Assembly: GCF_009857535.1 (NCBI RefSeq)
Contig: NZ_WWCS01000014.1
Span: 86,644 to 150,643 of the forward strand
Source of the DNA: Duganella margarita
GTDB taxonomy: Bacteria; Pseudomonadota; Gammaproteobacteria; Burkholderiales; Burkholderiaceae_D
DNA length: 64,000 bases
Reading direction: 5' to 3'
Part shown: piece after piece, positions 1 through 8,394 of the stretch
How positions within the stretch are numbered: the first letter of the stretch is position 1
How the letters are laid out: each line of letters opens with the position of its first letter
The notes under the pieces: model-generated
What the model was told of the DNA's origin: nothing
Seen by the model: only the letters and a program-made list of their open reading frames with translations
The model's database searches: none
Translations under genes and position numbers: made by a program

Positions 1-531
1 CTGCGCGCTGCCCGCTTCGTTGATGGCGACCAGCCTGTCGATCAGCCCCATCGCTTCGAAGTCGTACTTGCGCGATTCGCCGCGCACCACCGCCAGTGCG
101 CCGACGTCGTCGCCATGGCGCGACGGCGCCACCACCTGGCGCACCGCGCCCCGGTAGGCGTTCATCGCCACCTGCAATTGCGCCACGATGTCCAGTTCGG
201 CGCGGCTGCGCGGCTGCGCCGCATAGGCGCTCAGCGACGCCTGCACCTGCTGCATCTGGCTTTCCATGTCCTGCTCGTACTTGCGCAGGATCTCCGCTTC
301 GGTCGACACCACATGGAACAGTTCAAAGGTGCGGAAGCGCGTCAGGCCGTATTTGATGTCCAGCGCATTGCGCACGCCCGGCGCCCAGCGGTGGTCGATT
401 TCATTGGTCACGCGGTCCAGCTCATACAGCTGGAACACGGAAAACACCCCCAGCGCCATCATCATCGCCAGCACGGCGGCCACCACCACATTCAGCTTGT
501 TTGCGATCTTCAGATTGCGGAACCAGTTCAT
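1..531 (-). CDS. Methyl-accepting chemotaxis protein, N-terminal part (runs off the window)
   Basis: The first 177 codons are visible; the 3' end lies beyond base 1. The protein opens with a short basic stretch and one hydrophobic segment (about residues 12-34), then a helical region that resembles the four-helix-bundle sensor domain of chemoreceptors (4HB_MCP). The HAMP and signalling domains are out of view, so the family call rests on the N-terminus and the setting. The ATG at 531 follows a good AGGAG ribosome-binding site and lies 19 bases after the stop of the EAL gene. It is therefore probably the last visible gene of a minus-strand unit joining a chemoreceptor to c-di-GMP control. It could instead be another sensor with a 4HB domain, such as a histidine kinase. 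Confidence 0.7.
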   Translation of the reverse strand, partial: MNWFRNLKIANKLNVVVAAVLAMMMALGVFSVFQLYELDRVTNEIDHRWAPGVRNALDIKYGLTRFRTFELFHVVSTEAEILRKYEQDMESQMQQVQASLSAYAAQPRSRAELDIVAQLQVAMNAYRGAVRQVVAPSRHGDDVGALAVVRGESRKYDFEAMGLIDRLVAINEAGSAQ

Positions 532-550
532 GTCGATCTCCTAATTCGGT

Positions 551-2479
551 TTATGCGGCCTGCAGTTGCAGGCTGCCTTCAAGGAAGTTCAGTGCGGATG
601 CCGCCGGCAGCGGACGGCTGTAGTAGTAGCCTTGCATCTCGTCGCAGCGCCAGCCACTCAGCATGGCGCGCTGCACTTCGCTCTCGACGCCTTCGGCGAT
701 CACCGTCATGCCCAGCGCATGGCCAAGGCTGATGGTGGCCTGCACAATCGCGCTCTGCTCGCTGACCGCATGCATATTGCGCACGAACGACTGGTCGATT
801 TTCAGCTTGTGGATCGGGAAGCGCGACAGGTAGGCCAGGCTGGAATAGCCGGTGCCGAAATCGTCGATGGCCAGCTTGAGGCCCAGGGCGCGCAGGCGGT
901 GCAGCAAGGCGATCGCGCTTTCGGCGCCTTCCATCATCACGCTCTCGGTGATTTCCAGCTCCAGGCAGGCCGGATCGACGTGGGTGGTGGCCAGCAGGTC
1001 TTCCAGGTGCGCCAGGAAGCCCGGCGCGGCAAACTGGCGCGGCGAGATATTCACCGCCACCGCCACGGGCTGGCCGGTTTCCGCCTGCCACACGCTGATC
1101 TGGCGCACGGCTTCCTCCAGCACCCAGTTGCCGATCGAGACGATCAGGCCGGATTCCTCGGCCAGCGGGATGAACTCCGCCGGCGAAATCAGCTTGCCGT
1201 GACGGCGCCAGCGCACCAGCGCCTCGAAGCCGATCAAGCTGCCTTCGCCCAGGGATTGCTGCGGTTGATAGTGCAGTTCCAGTTCGTCGCGTTCCACCGC
1301 ATGGCGCAGCAGCGCTTCCATGTCCAGGCGTTCGCCTGCCTCCGCATTGAGTTGTTGCGAATAGATCTCCAGCCGGTCGCCGCCGGCCTTGCGCGCCGCC
1401 TGCAGCGCGGCGTCGGCGTTGCGCAGCAGGACGTCCGGATTGGCGCCGTGCTGCGGATAGTTGACCGCGCCCAGGCTCAGGGTGGTGTAGATTTCGTGGC
1501 CTTCGCAATCGTAGGGATTGCGCACTTCGTCACGCAGCACCGACAGCGCCTCGGCAAACGCCAGATCGCTGCAATCGGTGCGGAACAGGATGGCGAAGTT
1601 GGCGCCGTCCAGGCGGAACACTTCGCCGCCGTGACGTTCGGCGGCGCCGCGGATGCGCGCCGCCAGGCCGATCATGACGCGGTCGCCGAAAGCGTGGCCA
1701 AAGCCACCGATAATGCGCGAGAAGCGGTCGATGGTCCCCAGCACCACCACATGCGGCAGCGCCGGCAGCGACGCCAGGCGCGCCTCGAAGCTGCGGCGGT
1801 GAGCCAGGCCGGTCAGCGGGTCGTGGCGCGCCTGGTGGCTCAGTTCATCCTCGACCCGCACCCGGGCCCGGACGTGGTACAGCATGAACAGGCAGGTCAC
1901 CAGCGCCAGCACGTCGAACACGTGCACCAGGCCGGTGATCCAGCCGATGGCGCGGTTGGCCATGGAGCCGTTGTCGTAGATGGCGTCTTCCACGCCCTGC
2001 TGCAGGCCGTCGACCCGCAGGCGCAGCTGCTTGACTTCCTCATTCATCCTGATCAGCACCGCCCGAGCGGCGGCAGGGTTGACTCCGACCTCGCGCTCGA
2101 ACTCCGGCGTCAGCGCGATAATGCGCTGGTAGGCTGCGCGCAGTGCGCCCAGCTCCGGGCCATCGCCCAGGCTGGGACGCAGTTGCTCCAGTGTGGCCTC
2201 GAGTTCGCTGCGGCCCATGCTTTCCAAAAATTGGAAGCGGTCCGGCGTGATCGAGTCCGTAAACCGTTTATCCAGCGCCAGCTGGTAGCGCAGCAAGGCG
2301 CTTTCAAAATCGCCCAGGTAACGCATCTGCGGGATGGTGCGGTTCAGCAGCGGCGTTTCGTTGTGGCGGATATTGTGCGCGGTGCGCTCCATGAAGATCG
2401 ACAGCGTGACGCTGGCGACGATCACCAGCAGCAGTAACATATAAATAAGACGACGCGAACTGCTGATGGTGTGTTTCAT
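551..2479 (-). CDS. Membrane GGDEF-EAL protein, probable c-di-GMP phosphodiesterase
   Basis: 642 residues: transmembrane helix about 12-30, a helical periplasmic sensor region, a second helix about 178-202, a GGDEF domain about 220-380 and an EAL domain about 390-630. The GGDEF signature is degenerate (it reads LDGANF), so cyclase activity is unlikely. The EAL domain keeps the known catalytic landmarks: FEALVRW, ITES, IDDFGTGYSS, LKIDQSFV, IAEGVE and the late glutamine in MQGYYYSRP. The likely role is hydrolysis of cyclic di-GMP in response to an external signal, with the degenerate GGDEF acting at most as a regulatory GTP site. The start has a GAGGAG ribosome-binding site that overlaps the last codons of the response regulator gene 6 bases upstream, so the two are probably co-translated. 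Confidence 0.9.
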   Translation of the reverse strand: MKHTISSSRRLIYMLLLLVIVASVTLSIFMERTAHNIRHNETPLLNRTIPQMRYLGDFESALLRYQLALDKRFTDSITPDRFQFLESMGRSELEATLEQLRPSLGDGPELGALRAAYQRIIALTPEFEREVGVNPAAARAVLIRMNEEVKQLRLRVDGLQQGVEDAIYDNGSMANRAIGWITGLVHVFDVLALVTCLFMLYHVRARVRVEDELSHQARHDPLTGLAHRRSFEARLASLPALPHVVVLGTIDRFSRIIGGFGHAFGDRVMIGLAARIRGAAERHGGEVFRLDGANFAILFRTDCSDLAFAEALSVLRDEVRNPYDCEGHEIYTTLSLGAVNYPQHGANPDVLLRNADAALQAARKAGGDRLEIYSQQLNAEAGERLDMEALLRHAVERDELELHYQPQQSLGEGSLIGFEALVRWRRHGKLISPAEFIPLAEESGLIVSIGNWVLEEAVRQISVWQAETGQPVAVAVNISPRQFAAPGFLAHLEDLLATTHVDPACLELEITESVMMEGAESAIALLHRLRALGLKLAIDDFGTGYSSLAYLSRFPIHKLKIDQSFVRNMHAVSEQSAIVQATISLGHALGMTVIAEGVESEVQRAMLSGWRCDEMQGYYYSRPLPAASALNFLEGSLQLQAA

Positions 2480-2485
2480 GGTGGG

Positions 2486-2887
2486 TTACTCCTCGGCGTG
2501 GGTCGGGAAGCTGCCGCTGGCCTGGTTCAGGCAACGCAGCAATTCGTTTGCTTCAAAAGGCTTGCTCAAAAAGCAGGAGGCGCCACCTTGCAAGGCACGC
2601 TTGCACAGGGTTGCTTCCGGGAAGGCGGTCATCAGGATCAGCGGCAGCCGATTGCCGCCAGCGCGCAGCTGCTCGAGCAGCTCGATGCCGCTCATGCCGG
2701 GCATCTGCAGGTCGGTGATCACGCAGTGATAGTCACCCAGGGCGCCGGAGGCCAACAGGGCCAGCGCGGAATCGTAGGCACTGGCGGCGTAGCCGTAGGA
2801 ACGCAGCAGGCTACGCAGGCCTACACGCACCGCTTCGTCGTCATCGACGATAGCGATATTGCAAAATTGTGGATCCGGATCTGACAC
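2486..2887 (-). CDS. Single-domain response regulator (receiver only)
   Basis: About 133 residues forming a stand-alone receiver domain. It has the acidic triplet VDDDE near the N-terminus, the phospho-acceptor Asp in ITDLQMPGMSG, the Thr in LILMTAF and the switch Lys in LSKPF. There is no output domain, as in CheY-like adaptors. I chose the GTG at 2887 because GGGAG lies six bases upstream; a TTG at 2953 would give 22 extra residues but has no ribosome-binding site. That GGGAG is the 3' arm of a long stem-loop (2894-2938). The gene lies between a FixL/FixJ-like pair upstream and an EAL protein 6 bases downstream, so it may pass a phosphate signal to the c-di-GMP enzyme. That link is inference. 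Confidence 0.85.
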   Translation of the reverse strand: MSDPDPQFCNIAIVDDDEAVRVGLRSLLRSYGYAASAYDSALALLASGALGDYHCVITDLQMPGMSGIELLEQLRAGGNRLPLILMTAFPEATLCKRALQGGASCFLSKPFEANELLRCLNQASGSFPTHAEE

Positions 2888-2893
2888 TGGTGA

Positions 2894-2938
2894 CTCCCAT
2901 GTTCGGACGGCGGCTCGCGGCCGTCCAGCGCATGGGAG
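2894..2938 (-). promoter_or_regulatory. Nested inverted repeat sequestering the ribosome-binding site of the response regulator gene
   Basis: Outer arms CTCCCATG (2894-2901) and CATGGGAG (2931-2938) and inner arms GGACGGC (2905-2911) and GCCGTCC (2920-2926) are both perfect, giving 15 base pairs around an 8-base loop with a small internal loop. In the minus-strand transcript the last bases of the 3' arm are the GGGAG ribosome-binding site of the GTG start at 2887. No T tract follows, so a simple Rho-independent terminator is unlikely. It could repress or couple translation, or protect the 3' end of the upstream fixJ-like message. Confidence 0.55.
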
Positions 2939-2989
2939 AACAATACCGTTCAACGGGCATTGAGAAAATTATACAAGGGTATAGGTGGG

Positions 2990-3619
2990 CTAAACCTTGG
3001 CCAGGCCCAGCGCCTCGGCCATGCGCACCAGATCGGCGAAGGTCTTGGCCTGCATCTTGCGCATGGCGTTGCCGCGATGGATTTTGACCGTGATCTCGCT
3101 GGTGCCCACTTCGCCGGCGATCTGCTTGTTCATCAGCCCGCGCGCGGCCAGCGCCATGATTTCGCGCTCGCGCGGGGTCAGCGTCGCATAGCGCGCGGTC
3201 AGGCCGTTGCTGGCCTGGTCGCGCAGGCGCCGCTGCTGGTCGGCCGCCAGCGCCGTGTGGATGGCGTCCAGCAGGTCCTGGTCGCGGAACGGCTTGGCCA
3301 GGAAATCCACCGCGCCGGCCTTCATGGCGCGCACGGACATCGGAATATCGCCATGGCCGGTCATGAAAATGATGGGCAGCGCGACGCCGTCGCGATTCAG
3401 CTCCGCCTGGAAATCGAGGCCGCTCAGGCCTTGCAGACGCACGTCCAGCAGCAGGCAGCTGGTCAGGTCGCGCCTTGGCTCGGCCAGGAAGGCGGCCACC
3501 GATGGAAAGGCCGCCACCTGCATGCCGACCGAGCGCAAAAGGCTGGAAATGGCGTCGCGCAGCTGCGCCTCGTCGTCGACGATGTAGACCAGGGCGTCGG
3601 AATAATCAATCTGGTTCAT
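2990..3619 (-). CDS. FixJ/NarL-type response regulator
   Basis: 209 residues: receiver domain about 8-125 (acidic VDDE; phospho-acceptor Asp in LLLDVRLQGLSG; Thr in FMTGHGD; Lys in LAKPF) and a LuxR-type helix-turn-helix about 140-205 (LTPREREIMAL, then LMNKQIAGEVGTSEITVKIHR). Proteins of this build bind DNA and regulate transcription after phosphorylation by a FixL-like kinase. The start lies 14 bases inside the end of the histidine kinase gene, with no clear ribosome-binding site, so translational coupling is likely and the kinase is the natural partner. A second regulator of the same type lies at 41821-42453. Confidence 0.93.
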   Translation of the reverse strand: MNQIDYSDALVYIVDDEAQLRDAISSLLRSVGMQVAAFPSVAAFLAEPRRDLTSCLLLDVRLQGLSGLDFQAELNRDGVALPIIFMTGHGDIPMSVRAMKAGAVDFLAKPFRDQDLLDAIHTALAADQQRRLRDQASNGLTARYATLTPREREIMALAARGLMNKQIAGEVGTSEITVKIHRGNAMRKMQAKTFADLVRMAEALGLAKV

Positions 3620-5066
3620 GGACAGGCAAGGTGAAAAGAATGGTGGCGCCGGTCACGGGGCTGTCCGGCGCAGGCTCGCGGACCCAGATCCGGCCGCCGT
3701 GGGTTTCAATAATGGAGCGGCAGATCGGCAGTCCCATGCCCATGCCGTCTTCCTTGGTGCTGTAGAAAGCCTCGAACAGGCGTGGCACGGCGCTGGCCGG
3801 GATGCCCGGGCCGGAGTCGCTGACGCTGACCTGCAGGGCGCCGTCAGCGTTGCGCTGCGTCTGCACCGTCAGCACCGCCTGGCCCGGCGCGCACGTCCCC
3901 ATGGCCTGGATGGCGTTCATCAGCAGGTTGATGAACACCTGCTGCAGCTGCACGCGGTCGCCGTGCACCGGCGCCAGGCCCGGCGCCAGGCCCAGCATCA
4001 GCGCCACGTGGTGGTTATTCAGTTCGCGCCGCACCATGTCCACGCTCTCCTCCACCACCGCATTCAGGTCCAGTCCAGTATAGGTCGGGTCACTGCGCCG
4101 CGCCAGTGCGCGAATGCGCTTGATCACGCCGGTGGCGCGGGCGCTCGACTCCAGGATGCTGGTGACGGTGGCCCGCGCCTCGTCCAGCTCCGGCTTGGGG
4201 CGATTGAGCCAGCGCAAACAGGCCTCGCCGTTGGTCGATATCGCCGCCAGCGGCTGATTGACCTCGTGCGCGATGGAGGCCGCCAGTTCGCCCAGCATGG
4301 TGACGCGGGTGGCGTGCGCCAGCTGCACCTGCGAGCGGTGCAGCGCCTGTTCGGCCAGCACCGCCGCCGTGACGTCGGTCAGCGCGCCGAGGTACTCGCA
4401 GTCGCCGTCCTTGTTGTAGCGCGGGCGCGACAGCACATGCACATATTTGAGCTCCCCGTCCGGCAACAGCAGCCGGTGGCGGATGTCGATGTCGCCCTCG
4501 CAGCGCAGCGACTGGTCGATCGCCGCCTGCACGATATGGCGGTCTTCCGGCGCGGTGTGGGCCAGCACCCGCGCCATGGTCGGCTCGACGTCGAGCGGAT
4601 AGCCGTAGATGCGGGCCGCCTCGTCGGACCAGAACATGGCGCCGCTGGGGGCCTTGAAACTGAAGCTGCCGGTCTTGCTGATGCGCTGCGTGCCGGCCAG
4701 GAAGGCCTCGCTGCGGCGCAGCGCGTCCTCGCGCGCCAGCAGCTCATTGGTGGCGGCCTGGCCGCGCAGCACCAGCACTGCGGTGACCACGATCGCCAGC
4801 AGTCCGACCAGCAACCGCCCCGAGGCGGCGGCGGAAAATACTTCGCTGTGCGTCACCGCATACGACAGCACCGTCAGCACCAGGCAGGCGGCGCTGGCCA
4901 GCATTACGCCACGGCGGGCCCAGATGCCGGCCGACAGCAATACCACCACCACGTACATCACGGCGATGGCCATATCCAGCGGTGACAACGTGTCAATCGC
5001 GAAGATCAGCAGCATCAGCAAAATCAACAACGCAGACATCCATGGAGAACGCGGTACCCGAAACAT
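3606..5066 (-). CDS. FixL-like membrane sensor histidine kinase with PAS domain
   Basis: 486 residues. Several hydrophobic helices fill residues 8-105. A PAS domain follows (about 125-240; WSDEAARIYGYP and the PAC-like stretch ending GALTDVTA). Then come a HisKA dimerisation domain with the phospho-accepting His in ASIAHEVNQPL and a HATPase domain (N box LLMNAIQAM, G1 DSGPGIP, G2 MGMGLPICRSI). No periplasmic domain of any size is visible, so the signal is probably sensed in the membrane or by the PAS domain. The 3' end overlaps the FixJ-type regulator gene by 14 bases, the standard sign of a cognate pair. It resembles the C-terminal kinase module of the giant protein at 42453-47933, including the EDGMGMGL-type motif. 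Confidence 0.93.
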   Translation of the reverse strand: MFRVPRSPWMSALLILLMLLIFAIDTLSPLDMAIAVMYVVVVLLSAGIWARRGVMLASAACLVLTVLSYAVTHSEVFSAAASGRLLVGLLAIVVTAVLVLRGQAATNELLAREDALRRSEAFLAGTQRISKTGSFSFKAPSGAMFWSDEAARIYGYPLDVEPTMARVLAHTAPEDRHIVQAAIDQSLRCEGDIDIRHRLLLPDGELKYVHVLSRPRYNKDGDCEYLGALTDVTAAVLAEQALHRSQVQLAHATRVTMLGELAASIAHEVNQPLAAISTNGEACLRWLNRPKPELDEARATVTSILESSARATGVIKRIRALARRSDPTYTGLDLNAVVEESVDMVRRELNNHHVALMLGLAPGLAPVHGDRVQLQQVFINLLMNAIQAMGTCAPGQAVLTVQTQRNADGALQVSVSDSGPGIPASAVPRLFEAFYSTKEDGMGMGLPICRSIIETHGGRIWVREPAPDSPVTGATILFTLPVHEPD

Positions 5067-5236
5067 GCCTGTCCTTTTTGGTTATATTGGCAATCTCCCG
5101 GATTATAGTGCGGTTTCGGCGACTTGCATCCTATACTCCCGTATACGGTGATGTTTGCCCTCCCTATTCCGAGGTATAGTGTCGGCCGCGCCGCAATCCG
5201 CTACTCTTGGTACATTAAATCTGCGGGAGACAGACC

Positions 5237-6694
5237 GTGAAGTTGTATGAAACCCTGGCCGCCGATATCGCCCGCCAGATCGCGCAGGGGGTGATCCGCG
5301 AGGGCGAAAAAATCCCCTCCGTGCGCCAGACCAGCCAACACCACAATCTGAGCGTCTCGACCGTGATCCGCGCCTTCCTGCTGCTGGAAAGCCAGGGCGT
5401 GATCGAAAGCCGGCCGCAGTCGGGATACTTTGTGCGCCGCAAACCGGCGGTGCAGGCCAGCACCGCCGGCGACACGGCCGCGCCGACCGGGCCGGCTGAC
5501 ATGGCGCGCGGCGAAACGCTGGACACCAGCGAATTCGTGCTCACCACTTTGCGTTCGATCAATCAGGGCAGCGTGCCACTGGGGTCGCCCTATCCCGATC
5601 CGGCCAGCTTTCCATGGGCGCGGCTGAATCAACACGCCAACAGCCTGGCGCGCCGTGCCGGCCAGATGGGCATGACAGCCGACCTGCCGCCGGGGAATCC
5701 GGAGCTGATCCGCCAGATCGCCCGCCGCCACCTGGAAAACGGCCTGCCGGTGGACGCCGGCGAAATCATCATCACCACCGGCGCCACCGAGGCGCTCAAC
5801 CTGTGCCTGCAAGCAGTGGCGCCGCCCGGCAGCGTGATCGCGGTAGAGTCGCCCACCTATTACGCGCTGCTGCAGGCGATCGAGCGCATGCGCATGCAGG
5901 TGGTGGAGATCCCCACCGACCCGGTGGCCGGCATCGACCTCGCAGCGCTGGAGCGCGCGATTGACGAGCGCGGCGTGGCGGCCTGCATGGTCATGCCCAA
6001 CTTCCAGAACCCGCAGGGCTACCAGATGAGCGATGAGCGCAAGCGCGCCATGGTGGAGATGCTGACACGGCACGACGTGCCGGTGATCGAAAACGACGTC
6101 TATCACGAGCTGTATTACGGCGACGTCCATCCGACCTCGCTGAAGAACTACGACACGCGCGGCCTGGTCCTGCACTGCAACTCCTTCTCCAAGACGCTCA
6201 GTCCCGCCAGCCGCATTGGCTGGACGCTGCCCGGCCGCTATCGCGCGCCAGTGGAGAAGCTCAAATTCCTCAACACGCTCAACACCCCCGCCCTGCCCCA
6301 GCTGGCGATTGCCGAGTACCTGAAGAATGACGGCTACGACTATCACCTGCGCAAGCTGCGCAAGGCCTACGCGCAAAACGCCAGCATCATGGCGGCGGCG
6401 GTGCGGCGCTTCTTCCCGCGCGGGACGTTCGTGTCGACGCCGATGGGCGGATACCTGCTGTGGGTGAACCTGCCGGACGGCATACAGGCGCTGGAACTGT
6501 ATGCCCGGGCGCAGGAGCGCGGTATCAGCATCGGCGCCGGCAACATCTTCGCCACCGGCGACGCCTTCCAGCACTGCATCCGCCTCAACTACAGCTATCC
6601 GTGGACGGCAGAAGTGGAGGCCGCCGTGCGCACGCTCGGCCTTCTGGCCACCGACCTGGCCAACTGTGCTCCTCGCAAAAGGGCGAATCTGTAG
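5237..6694 (+). CDS. MocR-type regulator: GntR helix-turn-helix fused to an aminotransferase-like domain
   Basis: 485 residues. An N-terminal winged helix of GntR type (about 1-75; GEKIPSVRQTSQHHNLSVSTVIRAF) is joined by a linker to a fold-type I aminotransferase domain (about 110-470). The PLP-binding Lys lies in CNSFSKTLSPASRIGW, and the Asn/Tyr landmarks PNFQNPQGYQMS and ENDVYHEL are present. MocR proteins use a pyridoxal or amino-acid-linked ligand to regulate transport or amino-acid genes and usually do not act as free aminotransferases. The start is GTG, seven bases after GGGAG. It is divergent from the histidine kinase gene across about 170 bases that hold two copies of ATAGTG, a possible operator. 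The target gene is not evident from the sequence. Confidence 0.9.
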   Translation: MKLYETLAADIARQIAQGVIREGEKIPSVRQTSQHHNLSVSTVIRAFLLLESQGVIESRPQSGYFVRRKPAVQASTAGDTAAPTGPADMARGETLDTSEFVLTTLRSINQGSVPLGSPYPDPASFPWARLNQHANSLARRAGQMGMTADLPPGNPELIRQIARRHLENGLPVDAGEIIITTGATEALNLCLQAVAPPGSVIAVESPTYYALLQAIERMRMQVVEIPTDPVAGIDLAALERAIDERGVAACMVMPNFQNPQGYQMSDERKRAMVEMLTRHDVPVIENDVYHELYYGDVHPTSLKNYDTRGLVLHCNSFSKTLSPASRIGWTLPGRYRAPVEKLKFLNTLNTPALPQLAIAEYLKNDGYDYHLRKLRKAYAQNASIMAAAVRRFFPRGTFVSTPMGGYLLWVNLPDGIQALELYARAQERGISIGAGNIFATGDAFQHCIRLNYSYPWTAEVEAAVRTLGLLATDLANCAPRKRANL

Positions 6695-6756
6695 CCGTTG
6701 CCCTGCCGGTGGCGCGCTTATTCTGACAGCGTGTCAAACTACCGGGTCCAGCCGCC

Positions 6757-8394
6757 ATGAAAACCGCTCGCATCAAAGTCGCCACTCTCCTGATGACCGG
6801 CTTCGGGCTGATTTGCCTGTTTCTTGCCGCCGTCATTGCATTGGCCCTGGTGGAACAGGCCAAGCTGAATGACGCCGCCGCCACCATGGCCGACGACCGC
6901 TGGCCGAAAATCGAGCTGGCGACCGACGTGCGCCTGCGCGTGACCGATATCGCGGTCTCGCTGCGCAACCTGATGCTGACCACCGATGCCGCCGTGCGCA
7001 CCCGCCAGGTTGACAGCATCGAGGGCTATCGGCGCGATGCCGACAGCAAGATCGCCGAACTGGACAGGCGCGTGGTGACGCCCGCCGGCCGCGCGGCGCT
7101 GGACAAAGTGCGCAGCGCCTATCAGGATTACGTCGCGGGCCAGCAAAAGCTGATCGCACTAGTGCAGGCCGGTCGCGACGACGAGGCGCGCAATTACCTG
7201 AACACGCGCGTCAAGCCGATGCTGCAGGCCTGCCGCGACACGCTGGCGGCGCAGATCGGCAACGAAGTGTCATTGATGCGCGCCGCGCGAGAACGCGCGG
7301 CGGAGGCCTATGCCGCCACACGCCTCAAGATGCTGGCGCTGGGCGCGGCGGCGATGCTGATTTCAGTAGGGGTGGCGGCGGCCATCATCGGCCGCCTGCG
7401 GCGCGACCTGGGCGGCGAGCCGGGTCAGGCGGCGCGCACCGCCGCCGGCATCGCCGATGGCGACCTGACGCGCGCCATCGCGCTACGCCACGGCGACCGC
7501 AGCAGCATACTGTACGAAATGGAGCATATGCGGGACAACCTCAGCCAGCTGGTGGCGCAAGTGCGCGCCGACACCGGGATGATCGCCGCCGCCTCCAGCC
7601 AGATCGCCAGCGGCAACCTCGATCTGTCGGCCCGCACCGAGCAGCAGGCTTCCAGTCTCCAGGAGACCGCCGCCGCCATGGAGGAACTGACCACCACCGT
7701 GCAGCAGAACGCCGACCATGCGGCGCGCGCCAACACGCTGGCGTCGCACGCCTCCTCGGTGGCCGGCAAGGGCGGCCAGGCGGTGGCCGCCGTCACGCAA
7801 CGCATGGAAGCGATACGCGGTTCCGCCGCGCAGATGGCGGACATCATCGGCCTGATTGACGGCATCGCCTTCCAGACCAACATCCTGGCGCTCAACGCCG
7901 CCGTGGAGGCGGCGCGCGCCGGCGAGGCTGGACGCGGCTTTGCCGTGGTGGCGGGAGAAGTACGGCAACTGGCGCACCGCTCGTCCGAAGCGGCGCGCGA
8001 CATCGGCAACTTGATCAAGGCGGCGGTGCAGCAGGTCGGCGCCGGCGACCAGCAGGTGCGCGAAGCCGCAGGCGCGATGCAGGACATCGTCGACAGCGTC
8101 GCCAACGTCGAACAGATCATGGCGCAGATCAAACATGCCAGCAGCGAGCAGCACGCCGGGATCCTGGCCTGCAGCCAGGCGGTGATGCAGATGGACCATG
8201 GCACGCAGCAGAACGCCGCGCTGGTGGAACAAGTCGCGGCGGCCGCGCATGCGCTGCAAGAACAGTCGGTGCAGCTGGAGCACGCCGTTTCGCGCTTCAA
8301 GATCGCCCCTGGCGATGACCGGCCGCGGCGCGCGCCGCTTATGCAGTCATTGCAGCGCATGCAGCGCGTGCCGACTTCCGCAGTGCGATCATGA
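6757..8394 (+). CDS. Methyl-accepting chemotaxis protein
   Basis: 545 residues. The first transmembrane helix spans about 10-30, a periplasmic four-helix-bundle sensor about 35-190 and the second helix about 192-215. A HAMP-like stretch follows (GQAARTAAGIADGDLT), then a long cytoplasmic signalling helix pair with the conserved hairpin FQTNILALNAAVEAARAGE and GRGFAVVAGEVRQLA. It senses small molecules and controls the CheA kinase. No CheB/CheR-binding pentapeptide is visible at the C-terminus. The stop overlaps the start of the next gene by four bases (ATGA), linking this receptor to a c-di-GMP phosphodiesterase. The ribosome-binding site is weak. Confidence 0.93.
   Translation: MKTARIKVATLLMTGFGLICLFLAAVIALALVEQAKLNDAAATMADDRWPKIELATDVRLRVTDIAVSLRNLMLTTDAAVRTRQVDSIEGYRRDADSKIAELDRRVVTPAGRAALDKVRSAYQDYVAGQQKLIALVQAGRDDEARNYLNTRVKPMLQACRDTLAAQIGNEVSLMRAARERAAEAYAATRLKMLALGAAAMLISVGVAAAIIGRLRRDLGGEPGQAARTAAGIADGDLTRAIALRHGDRSSILYEMEHMRDNLSQLVAQVRADTGMIAAASSQIASGNLDLSARTEQQASSLQETAAAMEELTTTVQQNADHAARANTLASHASSVAGKGGQAVAAVTQRMEAIRGSAAQMADIIGLIDGIAFQTNILALNAAVEAARAGEAGRGFAVVAGEVRQLAHRSSEAARDIGNLIKAAVQQVGAGDQQVREAAGAMQDIVDSVANVEQIMAQIKHASSEQHAGILACSQAVMQMDHGTQQNAALVEQVAAAAHALQEQSVQLEHAVSRFKIAPGDDRPRRAPLMQSLQRMQRVPTSAVRS

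Noticed and set aside
566..2437. 623-residue open frame on the plus strand
   Set aside because: It is antisense to the EAL gene, rich in Gln, His, Arg and Ala as expected from a GC-biased mirror frame, with no recognisable domain or start signal.
2888..2953. Longer response regulator from a TTG at 2953
   Set aside because: No ribosome-binding site precedes the TTG and the extra 22 residues fall in the hairpin region; the GTG at 2887 has a good site.
5237..6694. Plain aminotransferase
   Set aside because: The N-terminal GntR helix-turn-helix makes it a MocR regulator.
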